Positions 25,801-37,800 of a stretch of DNA of 37,816 nucleotides are shown piece after piece (positions within the stretch are counted from its first letter, which is position 1; every line of letters begins with the position of its first letter). A model generated the notes under the pieces. That model did no database searches. It saw nothing but the letters and a program-made list of their open reading frames with translations, and was not told the DNA's origin. The stretch lies in contig JAJCXN010000002.1 of NCBI GenBank assembly GCA_029263415.1, positions 1 to 37,816 on the forward strand, given 5' to 3'. The stretch is from Acidobacteriota bacterium (GTDB lineage Bacteria; Acidobacteriota; Thermoanaerobaculia; Multivoradales; Multivoraceae). The position numbers and the translations under genes are program-made.

Positions 25801-28800
25801 CCCTTCACAGTCCGATCAGGTGGTCATAGCCGGAGGTACCGAAGCGCAGCGGAGGGAGCTTCAGAATACTTACCCATCTGCTCAGCTGCTGACGTTTCAT
25901 GCCGATGACACGATCGAGAAGATGCAGAGCCGCCTAGCCGCAGCCTCCACGGTTGAGCATCTCATCTGGATTGCCCCGGACGGGCATTTGAAGGATTTGA
26001 CCGATGAAGCATTTATAGAGGAACGGCAAACAGGAGTTCTTCAGCTTTTTCGCCTCGCTAAGGCCATGCTCGCATCCGGTTATGGCACAAGAGATCTGGC
26101 TTGGACGGTGCTGACGACTCAGACCTTGTCGGTGCGGCAGAACGAGGACGTTAATCCTCTGCATGCCGGTGTGCACGGGCTGGTTGGTTCGATGGCGAGG
26201 GAGTTCTCCCACTGGAAAGTACGGGTTGTGGATCTAGACGCCGGCAGCGACCGGCCCATAGAAGCCCTCTTCTCGTTACCAGCGGACGGTCGCGGTGATG
26301 CGCTGGCGTATCGCGGTGGGGAGTGGTTTCAACAAACGCTAGTACCGATTCGTAAACAAACTGAGGGACTGCCCGGCTATCGAGAGAATGGTGTATATGT
26401 GGTGATTGGCGGCGCCGGGGGCCTCGGCGAAGTCTGGAGCCAATTCATGATCGCTCAGTTCCAGGCTCGGATCGTTTGGGTCGGTCGCAGTGCATGGAAT
26501 GAAACGATGCAAGCCCGTCTTGATCGATTGGCCGAACACGGACCGGCGCCTAGCTACATCCAGGCCGATGCCACGAATCGCGATGCGTTGCAAAAGGCTC
26601 TCGACCAGATCAAACAGACGCATAGCGAGATCCATGGTGTCATTCATTCCGCCATCGTGCTGCATGACGCGAGCCTGATGTCGATGGATGAAACAGCCTT
26701 CCTCACCGGGTTCTCGGCCAAGGTGGATGTGAGTGTTCGTCTGGCTCAGGTCTTCGCGCAGGAGCCTCTGGATTTCCTGTTGTTCTTTTCATCGATTCTT
26801 TCTTTTACCCGGACTCCCGGCCAGAGTAACTATGCGGCCGGTTGCACGTTCAAGGATTCTTATGCTTTGCAACTGGGCCGAGAGCGTTCCTGCCCAGTGA
26901 AGCTGATCAACTGGGGCTACTGGGGCAGCGTAGGAATTGTGGCCGACCCGCTCTATCGGGAGCGAATGGAGCGCACGGGGATCGGCTCGATCGAACCCGA
27001 AGAAGGGCTGGCAGCGTTGGCCTATCTACTTCACGGACCGTTCGATCGGATTGCAGTGGTAAAGACACTCAGACCCGGCGCCATGGAAGGACTGAGCGGT
27101 GTCGAATGGATGACAACCGCTCCGGACGCTCCGGACTGTTTCCGGCGTCTTGAAAAGCCGTTGATCCCAAGCGGTGAGGCCGTGGAAGTTTCCGATCTGT
27201 CCGGCGGATTGAAAAACCGAGCGATGGAACGCCTCCTTCTCAGGATTCTCTGGGGTAGCTTGCAAGCCCTGAGTTCCTCGGAAACCGGGTCACTCGAACT
27301 CCCTTCTGCCCGAACAGAACGGATCGATCTTTATGCCCGGTGGTTTGAGGAAAGCCTCCGGATCCTACAGAAAGAACTCAACCTGGACCATGATCCCGAG
27401 AGCGATACCCTGACGGGGCCCGAAGTAGATCTAAAGGCGACATGGGAGGAATGGAAAGAAGAGAAGAAGACCTGGTTGAAGACTTACGGTCACAAGAGTC
27501 AGGTAGTTCTGGCCGAATCCGTCTTGCGCGTACTGCCCGACATCCTTACCGGGAAGACGCAGGCTACGGAAATCATGTTCCCCAATGCGTCCATGGAACG
27601 CGTCGAGGGGATCTATAAAGATAATCCGGCGGCAGACTATTTTAATCGTAGGCTGGGAGACGGTGTCGTTGCCTACATTGAGGAACGGCTCGCTCGGGAT
27701 CCTTCCGTTGCCATTCGGATTCTGGAGGTCGGCGCGGGTACCGGAGGAACCACAAGCAGCCTGTTGCCACGACTCCGCCAGTTTCAGGGCACGATCGAGG
27801 AGTATCGTTTCACGGATCTTTCTAAAGCCTTCTTGATGTATGCCGAAGAGGCATTTGCGCCCAGTTACCCTTTTCTGAGAACGCAAATCTTCGATGTGTC
27901 AAAACCACTCGAGGGTCAGAAGATTCAGATCAGCCGGTACGATATCGTGATTGCGACCAACGTACTCCATGCAACACGGAACGTGCGTGTCTCACTACGC
28001 AACGTCAAAGCCGCGTTAGGAAAGAATGGCCTGCTCGCCTTGAATGAGTTGAGCGAGTTTTCACTCTTCACCCACTTGACGTTTGGACTGCTCGAAGGCT
28101 GGTGGCTCTATGAAGATCCTGCTTTGCGCCTGTCCGGTTCTCCCGGTCTGAGCACCGAATCGTGGTCCAGTGTCCTCGCGGATGAAGGGTTCGAAGCGAT
28201 TCTCTTTCCGGCTCGGTCGGCTCACGGCGCAGGTCAGCAGATCATCCTCGCTCAAAGCGATGGGTTGATCAGGCAACAGCGTCCTGAGACCACGAAGATG
28301 CGAGCCGGAGAAACGGGGCTGGAAACCGAACCGATCACGGCCCCCTGCGGGCCGTTGCGCACCTCCAAAGGGCCGACCCCGATCTCGGGAGCTCCTAGTG
28401 TGACGGATCGGATGGTGGAGGATCATGTGAGAAGCCTTCTCCGGCAATGCATCGCGGATGCCTTGATGATGGCGGAAAGGGAGATTCTTGACGATCGAAG
28501 TTTCTCAGAGATAGGCGTCGACTCGATCATCGCTGTTCAATTGGTAAATCGCATCAACAAAGCCGGACGGATCCTGTTGCAGACGACCGTCTTGTTCGAT
28601 TACAACAACGTCGATCGATTGACCCAGCATCTCATCGATGAACATGATCTGGCCCTACGCGCTTCCCTGCAAGAAAGCGGATCTCCGGTCGAAGAAGTAG
28701 CGCCTGTTGCTCGTTGGGAAGAGCCCCCATTGTCTCAAGCGATTATCCCGCCGGATGATCAAGACCAATATCATCGAGTCTTGATCGAAGGCCCCGGGAA

Positions 28801-31800
28801 GATTGATGACCTTCGCATCGTGGCAACCCGGCAGCCGCTATTGGAGCCCGGTGAAGTGCGGATTTCGGTCCGGGCGTTTTCTCTGAATTTTGCCGATCTT
28901 CTGTGTGTGAAGGGCCTGTACCCGACCATGCCCCCTTATCCCTTCAGCCCGGGATTGGAAGTGAGTGGTGTGGTAGTGGAAGTGGGAGATTCCGTGACCG
29001 GTCTGCGTCGAGGGGATGCCGTTATTGGCATGATGGGAGAGTTCATGGGGGGCCACGCGACGATGGTGACGTGCCGGGAAGATCAGGTGTTTGCAAAACC
29101 CGCGCGCCTGTCTTTTGAAGAGGCCTGTGCGCTGCCCACGGTGGCGTTCACGATGATCGATGCCTTTGGCAAGGCGGATCTGCAACCCGGTGAGCGTGTG
29201 CTCATCCAGACAGCCGCTGGGGGAACCGGGCTTATCGCTGTGCAACTCGCGCAACAGGCTGGTGCTGAGATATTTGCCACGGCCGGCTCTCAACACAAAC
29301 TTGAGTACTTGCGAGCCCTGGGCGTGCCCAATCTCATCAACTATCAGGAGGCGGATTTCGAGTCGGAGATTCGTCGGCTGACAGAAGGACAAGGCGTCGA
29401 TGTGGTGGTGAATACGCTGCCCGGCGAGGCGATTCAGAAGGGGATGAATTGTCTTTCGCCGGGAGGCCGCTATGTCGAAATTGCCATGACGGCATTGAAG
29501 TCGGCCACCACCATCGATCTATCGGTCCTAGACAGCAATCAAAGTTTCTACAGCATAGATTTGCGGAAACTGGGATCGCACGACCCTCAAAAACTTGTGG
29601 CTTATCGGGCTGAGATGATCCAGTTGCTGGAAGAAGGTGCTGTTGCACCGACCGTCTGTGAGGTCTTCCCCTTCGATCAGGTCAAGGAAGCCTATCGATC
29701 ACTGGAGAATCGGAGCAACATCGGGAAGATGGTGGTCACCGTTCCAGAACTTCACTCTGAAACGACAATTAGTTCCAGGACGCCGGTCGCGAGAGCCCGT
29801 GAAACTTCTCCCACGATGGAACCTATCGCCATTGTTGGGATGAGTGGACGATTCGCAAAATCGGATGATTTGAATGCATTCTGGGATCATTTGTCCCGTG
29901 GGACGGACCTGGTTGAAGAGGTTTCCCGGTGGGAGCTTTCAATACACGATGCATCTTCTGTAACGAATGACGCTTATTGCCAGCGCGGCAGCTTTCTGGA
30001 AAGCATTGACCGATTTGATCCGCTCTTCTTTCAAATCTCGGGCCTGGAAGCGAGGTACATGGATCCGCAGCAACGTCTGTTCCTCGAAGAATCCTGGAAG
30101 GCTCTCGAAGACGCTGGCTATGCCGGTGAATCGATACGTGAAAGGAGGTGTGGAATCTATGTCGGCTGCGCGGCAGGCGACTATTCCAAACTGCTTTCGG
30201 ATGACTCCCCCGCCCAGGCCTTCTGGGGCAACGCAGGTTCCGTCATACCCGCCCGGATCGCCTACTACTTAGACCTCCAGGGGCCGGCCGTGGCCGTAGA
30301 CACTGCCTGTTCGAGCTCCCTGGTCGCCATTCATCTGGCCTGCCAGTCGCTATGGACGGGGGAAACTGAAATGGCGTTGGCGGGGGGAGTCTTTGTTCAG
30401 TGCACACCCGACTTCTTCCGGTCGGCGAATCGGGCCGGGATGCTTTCGCCAACCGGAAGCTGTCATACCTTCGACGACCGCGCGGATGGCTTTGTTCCGG
30501 GCGAAGGGGTGGGCGTGGTGGTGCTTAAACGGCTTTCGGAGGCGATCGCGGACGGTGACCATATTGACGGTGTCATCCGGGGAAGCGGGGTGAATCAGGA
30601 CGGAGCCACCAACGGGATTACCGCGCCCAGCGCGAAATCCCAGGAGCGCCTGGAACGGGAAGTTTATGAGCGTTTTCAGATTCATCCCGAGACGATTCGG
30701 ATGGTAGAAGCCCACGGGACCGGTACCGCCCTTGGAGATCCGATCGAATTTGCCGCGCTTCAAAACGCATTTCGACGGGACACCGACAACACAGGCTACT
30801 GTGCCCTCGGATCAGTAAAGACCAATATTGGTCATGCCGCCATGGCGGCGGGAGTAGCGGGGTTCATCAAAATTCTGCTCTCGATGAAGCACAAGGCCAT
30901 CCCTCCTTCCCTTCATTATGAAAAGGCAAACCGGGCGATTGATCTCGTCGGGAGTCCCTTCTATCTCAACACGAAGTTGTGCAGCTGGGACGAGGCGGAG
31001 AGCGGACCCCGTCGTGCGGCGATCAGCTCCTTCGGTTTCAGTGGGACCAACGCACATATGGTGATTGAAGAAGCGCCGATGGTAGATCGTCGGCATGCGG
31101 AGAAACCAGGCTATCTCATGGTGCTTTCGGCCCAGACCTCGGAGCAACTACGCCGTCAGGCAGAGAATCTACTGACGTTCTGCAAGGAAGACGGCGCGGT
31201 GGATGCAGGGAACATGAGTTACACGCTCCTGATGGGCAGAAGCCATTGGAATCATCGATTGGCGTGTGTGGTCCGCAGTGGGGACGAATGGATTGCCCTT
31301 CTCGAACAGTGGTTGGAGAAAGGAAAGCATTTGTCTGTCTACGTCGCCGAACTCAAAGACGGGGAGTACCGCGAACAAGCCACGCTGAAGTCTTACGGAA
31401 ATCGCTTGATTGAAGATGGTCAAAGCGGGCTGCACGGGTCCGGATATTTGGAACATCTCGAGACCCTCGCCGAGCTCTATATCCAGGGCTATGGTTTGAA
31501 CTATGGAAACCTATTCGAAGGGGGATACCAGCGAGTATCCCTCCCCGCCTACCCGTTTGCCCGGGAACGGTACTGGATCGAGGAGTCATCATCTTCGCTG
31601 AACGATATGCGGGTAAAAGGTGGGTTCCATGCTCTAGTCCACGAGGACACATCCGTCTTTGGCCGGCAGAGGTTCAGTTCGACGTTTACGGGTGAAGAAT
31701 TTTTTCTCGCGGACCACATGGTGAATGGACGGAAGATCTTGCCAGGTGTTGCCTATCTGGAGATGGCGCTTGCAGCGGTAGAACAAGCGGCCGGATCTGC

Positions 31801-34800
31801 GGCCGAACGCCGATTGGATATCCAGCTCAAAAGCGTGGTTTGGACCCGGCCGCTCGCGGTGAGCGGCCCGGCTCAAGATGTCCATATCGCTCTCTTCCCC
31901 ACAGAACATGGCGAGGTCCAGTATGAGATCTACACGGGTTCGCTTGATGAGAAGGAGTCGGAAGTCATCCATCATCAGGGCGTAGCATTCTTCGGGTCTC
32001 CGGAGCGAATGGCTCCGCTGGATCTACCGAAACTACGGGAGATGTGTAACCGAAACCGTTTGAAGGCCAATGAGTTCTATGAGAATTTTGAATCCACTGG
32101 GATTGCCTACGGACCAGGACATCAAGGCATCGAGGAGGTGTATGTAGGGGCCGATCAGATTCTGGCGAAACTGTCATTTCCTCCGTCCGTGGCAGATTCG
32201 CAGCACCAGTATCTGTTGCACCCGAGTCTCATGGATTCAGCCTTGCAAGCGTCCCTAGGTTTAATCTTGGATCCGGCGCTGCATAGGCCAGTATTACCTT
32301 TCGCTTTGGAATCCCTGGAAGTATTCACTCCTTGTCGGACCTCCGGATGGACATTAATCCGCCGGAGTGAAGGGTGTCGAGCCGAAGACCGAGTGCAAAA
32401 GGTTGACCTCGATTTGTGCGATGAGGTGGGGAACGTTTGTGTGCGGATGGCGGGATTGACGTTTCGGGTTTTGGAACGGGACGTGAGTGGTGGCGAGAAG
32501 GCGAGTCTGTTCTTGGCGCAACCGGTGTGGAAGGAAGAGGCGGTTCGAGAAAGCCCATCGCCTCCTGACTTTTCCCGACATCTGGTGATGTTGGGTGGAG
32601 CGGATCACGGCGAGGTAGACATCGAGACGAGGAACAGTGAAACATCCTGGCTGACCTTGCCGGCCAAACAGAAAGGAATAGCACACCGATACCAAGCTTG
32701 TGTCACTCTCGTCCTTGAACAGATCCAGACGATTCTTCAAGATCAGTCGAAAGGAAAGATTCTGATGCAGTTGGTAATCTCCTCTCGGGGAGAAAACCGG
32801 CTGCTGGCGGGTTTGTCCGGTCTTCTCAAGACCGCGCACCTTGAGAATCCGAGATTCCATGGTCAGCTTATCGAGATCGACGCTGAGGACATTGGGGCCT
32901 GGGGGCAGGGCCTGCTTGAAAGGATCGAGGCCGACAGCCGCGCTCCCGAAACGGTTCACATCCGCTATCAGAACGGTAAGCGAACGGTGTCCTCATGGGA
33001 GGAGGTGCCCCGGTCTTCAAGAGAAATCAACCTTCCTTGGAGAGAGGGTGGGGTCTACCTTCTTACCGGGGGCGCTGGAGGACTCGGGCAGATCTTTGCA
33101 CGGGAGATTGCCAGCAAGGTTCAGAATACCAGGCTGATCCTAACCGGCAGGTCAGCCCACGACGAGCAAAAGGGCGAAGCCTTGAAAGCGCTGAAGGCGC
33201 TGGGGGCTCAGGTGGTTTATCGCCGAGTTGATGTAGCTGATCAAAAAGCTGTTGAGCGCTTGATGACAGGCATCCGTGAGGAATTCGGGAGACTCGATGG
33301 AATCATTCACGGCGCCGGCATCATCAAAGACAACTTTATCCTGAAAAAGACAAAACAGGAGTTGACCGAGGTGCTTGCGCCTAAAGTCAGCGGGCTGGTA
33401 AACCTGGATCAGGCCTCGAGAAGCTTCGCCTTGGACTTCCTCGTGCTGTTTTCATCCAGCGCGGGAGCGATGGGCAACCCCGGTCAAGCCGACTATGCGG
33501 CCGCGAACGCCTTCATGGACGCTTACGCCGTCTATCGCAATGAGTTGGTCGCTGGCAACCAGCGTCGGGGCCAGACGCTTTCCATCAATTGGTCATGGTG
33601 GAAGGAGGGCGGGATGACGATGGATGAAGTCACCCTGACCACGATGAGGGAAAACTTGGGGCTGATGGGGCTGGAGACCGCCTTCGGGCTGGCAGGATTT
33701 TATCAAGCACTCGCATCCGGGCAACCACAGATGATGGTCCTGGCGGGGGCTCTTCACCAGCTTCGGGCAGCTCTCTTCCGGGACGGATCGGCGGCTGGGC
33801 GAGGTTTGGCGGAACCTGCGGAACGTGCCGATCTTCCCGCGGCCGGGGTCCCGGCCGGGCTTGAGAAGAAGACCCTCGACTACTTGAGGAATGAACTTTG
33901 CTCGATCCTGAAGCTACCGCCTCATCGCATTCAGCCCGAGGTACGCCTGGAGAAGTACGGCATCGATTCGATCATGGTAACAAGGCTTACCAATAAGTTG
34001 GAAAAAACATTTGGACCTTTGTCCAAAACACTATTTTTCGAATATCAGACTATCCAGGAGGTTGTCGGCTACTTCCTCGATTCTTACCGGGAAAGGCTCG
34101 TGGAAATCCTGCAAATCGAGCGGGAGGAAACAAGGGGTGAACCCACCGTTCCGAAACCAGATCGGCCGCTGGAGCGACTGAGAGGAGAACCGCCTCGCTT
34201 GAGAATGGATCCGGCGTCCGATCGAGTTGGTAAGACCGAAGTACCGGAAGCCTTGACTGATGTTGCCATTATCGGGATGTCTGGTCGGTATCCCCAGGCG
34301 GAGAATCTGGATGTTTACTGGGAGAATCTACGAGAGGGGAGAGATTGCATCACTGAGGTGCCCGAAGACCGGTGGGACTGGCGGCAGTTTTACAGCAAGA
34401 ATGAGGATCAAGCGGGCGCGCACGCCAGCAAATGGGGTGGCTTCCTCGACGATGTCGATAAGTTCGATCCGCTCTTTTTTAATATATCGCCCCGCGAGGC
34501 TCAACGGATGGATCCGCAGGAGCGGTTGTTTCTCGAATGCGCCTGGAAAACGGTGGAGGATGCGGGGTATACCCGAAGCGGCTTGAAGCCTTTCAGAACC
34601 GGCGTCTATGTCGGCGTAATGTATGGCCAGTACCAGTTTTTCGGGGTGGAGGCATCGATGCAGGGGCAGCCGATCGCAGCCAGTTCGTCTTACGCCTCCA
34701 TCGCCAATCGCGTTTCGTACTTCATGAACTTCAACGGCCCGAGTCTGGCGGTGGATACGATGTGTTGTTCTTCACTCTCCGCCATTCACCTCGCGTGTCA

Positions 34801-37800
34801 GAGCCTGAAGAACGGGGAGAGTGAATTGGCCCTCGCGGGTGGCGTGAACCTTACGCTTCATCCGGACAAGTATACGTATTTGAGCCAAGGACAGTTCATG
34901 TCCAGCGAAGGCCAATGTCGCAGTTTCGGTCGCGGGGGGGATGGCTACGTTCCGGGCGAGGGGGTCGGCGCCTTGTTGCTTAAGCCCTTGAGCAGCGCAC
35001 GCGAGGATGGTGATTTTGTTTATGGCGTGATCAAGGGGACTTCGCTGAATCATGATGGAAGAACCAATGGGTACACCGTGCCGAACCCGAATGCCCAGGC
35101 CGCGTTGATCCGCCACGCGATGGAGCAGGCCGGCGTCGATCCGGAGGGAATCAGCTACATTGAGGCTCATGGCACCGGCACGTCGCTGGGAGACCCGGTC
35201 GAAATCGCCGGACTGAGTAAGGCTTTCGCCAGGAGCGGTCGCCGCAATGTCTGTGCCATCGGTTCGGTGAAGTCGAACATCGGCCACCTGGAGTCGGCCG
35301 CGGGTATTGCCGGAGTGACCAAAGTGATACTGCAAATGCAGCATGAGCAACTCGTACCATCACTACATGCATCACCTGCGAATCCCAATATTGATTTTGA
35401 GCAAACACCGTTTCAGATACAACATGAACTTGCGGACTGGGAGCGACCACTGGTCGGTGAAAACGGAAATGGCGTCGCCCTGCCTCGACGAGCCGGTGTC
35501 AGTTCTTTCGGAGCGGGAGGCAGCAACGCGCATCTGGTTCTCGAAGAGTACGAGCGGCCGCAGGTGGCGTCCAGCCTGGAAGAACAGCCGCAGTTGATCG
35601 TTCTGTCGGCGAAGGACGAAGAACGGTTGAACGTCTATGCCGCAACCCTGCTCGCCTTTCTGAAGAAGCGAGGAGAGACCGTCTCGTTCGTGGATCTGGC
35701 GTACACCCTGCAGGTGGGGCGCGAAGCGCTAACCGAACGTTTGGCCGTCGTCGCTACGCGCATGTCTGAACTGATCACTACGCTTGAGAAGTTTTGTCAG
35801 GGGAATGTCGAGGTAGGCCAACTCTATCGAGGCTCAGAGAAGCTGGGTCAGCGGCACCTGGGAATCATGCTCAAGGGCCGAACGACAGAGGCGCTCGTGA
35901 ACATGCTGGTCGAGCAGAAGATTTGGGATGAGTTGGCTCCCCTATGGGTGGTCGGCGTCGAAGTCGATTGGAATCGGATCCGTTCGGACCATGAAGCGAA
36001 CAGGCTTCCATTGCCAACCTACCCATTTGCCCGTGAACGCTATTGGATCGGGCAGAACCAGTCGCTGCAACCGGGCCAGCCAGTGAAGCAAAACCTCACT
36101 CTGCACGGTACGAGAGATGTAGACGATTCCGCGAATCATTCTTCCCGGGAAACGTCCCAAGCACGCCGGGTGAGGCAGCCTGCCTTGACCCCGCGAGCGC
36201 TGGTTGGCGCCGTTCGGTCCTGGCTACTCGGTTTGCTTTCTACTGAGTTAAACATTGATCCGGTGAAGGTCGAGCTGGACACCCCCTTCCAGGATTATGG
36301 AGTGGATTCGGTCTTGTTGGCCCAGTTGGTCGGAAAAATTGATCAGAAGCTCACCGAACCACTCGACCCCTCGATCCTTTACGAATATCCAACATTGGAA
36401 TCAATGGCCGGATGGCTCGTTGACACCCACGCAACTGCCTTGACCGAGGCCTTCGAACTCGGAGCCGAACCGCCTTCGCCCCTCCCCGACGCCGTTCCGG
36501 GGCCCGTGCCACAGGCCAAGCTTCAGCCTGCACCCTCGGCGGAACAGCCGGCCTTCTCCGGTATCGCCGTCGTCGGCTTGTCGTGTCGTTTTCCGGGTGC
36601 GAAGGACGTGGAAGAGTACTGGCAGATCTTGTCGGAGGGGCGTTCCGCGATCACACAGGTGCCACCGGAACGCTGGGCGAATCCAGGGCGGTTCAATGCG
36701 GGATTGATCGACACGATCACCTGTTTTGATCCCGCCTATTTTCTGATTCCCGAAGAAGATGCTCGAGCCATGGATCCTCAGGCTCTCTTGGTTCTGGAGG
36801 AAAGTCTTAAGCTGTTTTGCCATGCCGGCTACTCACTGGATGAAGTCAAGGGAACAGCCATGGGTGTTTATCTGGGTGGGAGGAGTCGACATCATCCTGA
36901 AGCCGGAGAACTCCAACGCGCCCGGAACCCGATTGTCGCGGCGGGGCAGAATTATCTCGCCGCTAACATTTCGCAATTTTTTGATCTTCGTGGGGCGAGT
37001 CTGGTGATCGACACAGCCTGCTCCTCGGCGCTCGTGGGGATGAACTCAGCGATCTCATCTCTAAGGCGTGGCGAGATTGAGGCAGCGTTGGTCGGCGGCG
37101 TGAACTTGTTGCCGAATGATGAGGTCCATCAGATATTTCAGCAACGAAACCTGTTGAGCCCGGATCCTGCGTTCCACCTTTTTGATCAACGTGCGTCCGG
37201 GGTGGTGCCGGGCGAGGGGGTCGGTATGGTGTTGTTAAAGACCGTCGAGCAGGCCCGCAAAGACGGGGATCATATTTATGCAGTCATTAAGGGTCTGGCC
37301 ATCAATAATGACGGACGGACAGCAGGACCTGCGACGCCCAACATCGAAGCGCAGAAGCAAGTCATGCGCACGGCCCTGGCTCGGAGTGGTAGATCCCCCG
37401 ATGAGATTGGCCATATCGAAGCGAACGGGTCGGGGTCGGAGGTAACCGATTTACTTGAGCTCAAGGCGATCGAGTCAATCTACCGTTCGTCCAGTAAGGC
37501 GCCCTGCAGCCTGGGTTCGGTGAAGCCGAATATCGGGCATCCTTTGTGCGCTGAAGGCATCGCGGGTTTCATAAAGCTGGTACTGATGTTGTCCCATCGG
37601 CAGGGCGTCCCGTTCTTGTCCGGCAGGCAGGCGATGACGCATTACGATATGGCGACATCCGCCTTCTCTTTTGCTCGTGAGAGCTCTCCGTGGGGCGGTG
37701 CCCCACGCATTGCGGCACTCAACAGTTTTGCCGATGGGGGCACCAATGCGCATCTCATCGTCGAGGGTTGGGAGGGGCCCGAAGGGCAGTCGGTGGGCCG

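Noticed and set aside
22976-36436. Search for integrated acyltransferase domains after each KS
   Set aside because: Only short linkers ending in LPTYPFARE or close variants were found; no GHSxG motif, so AT is trans-acting.
28413-36436. Beta-branching flag (Trp six residues after the ACP Ser)
   Set aside because: ACP2, ACP3 and ACP4 all lack it, so none of these carriers is proposed as a branching site.
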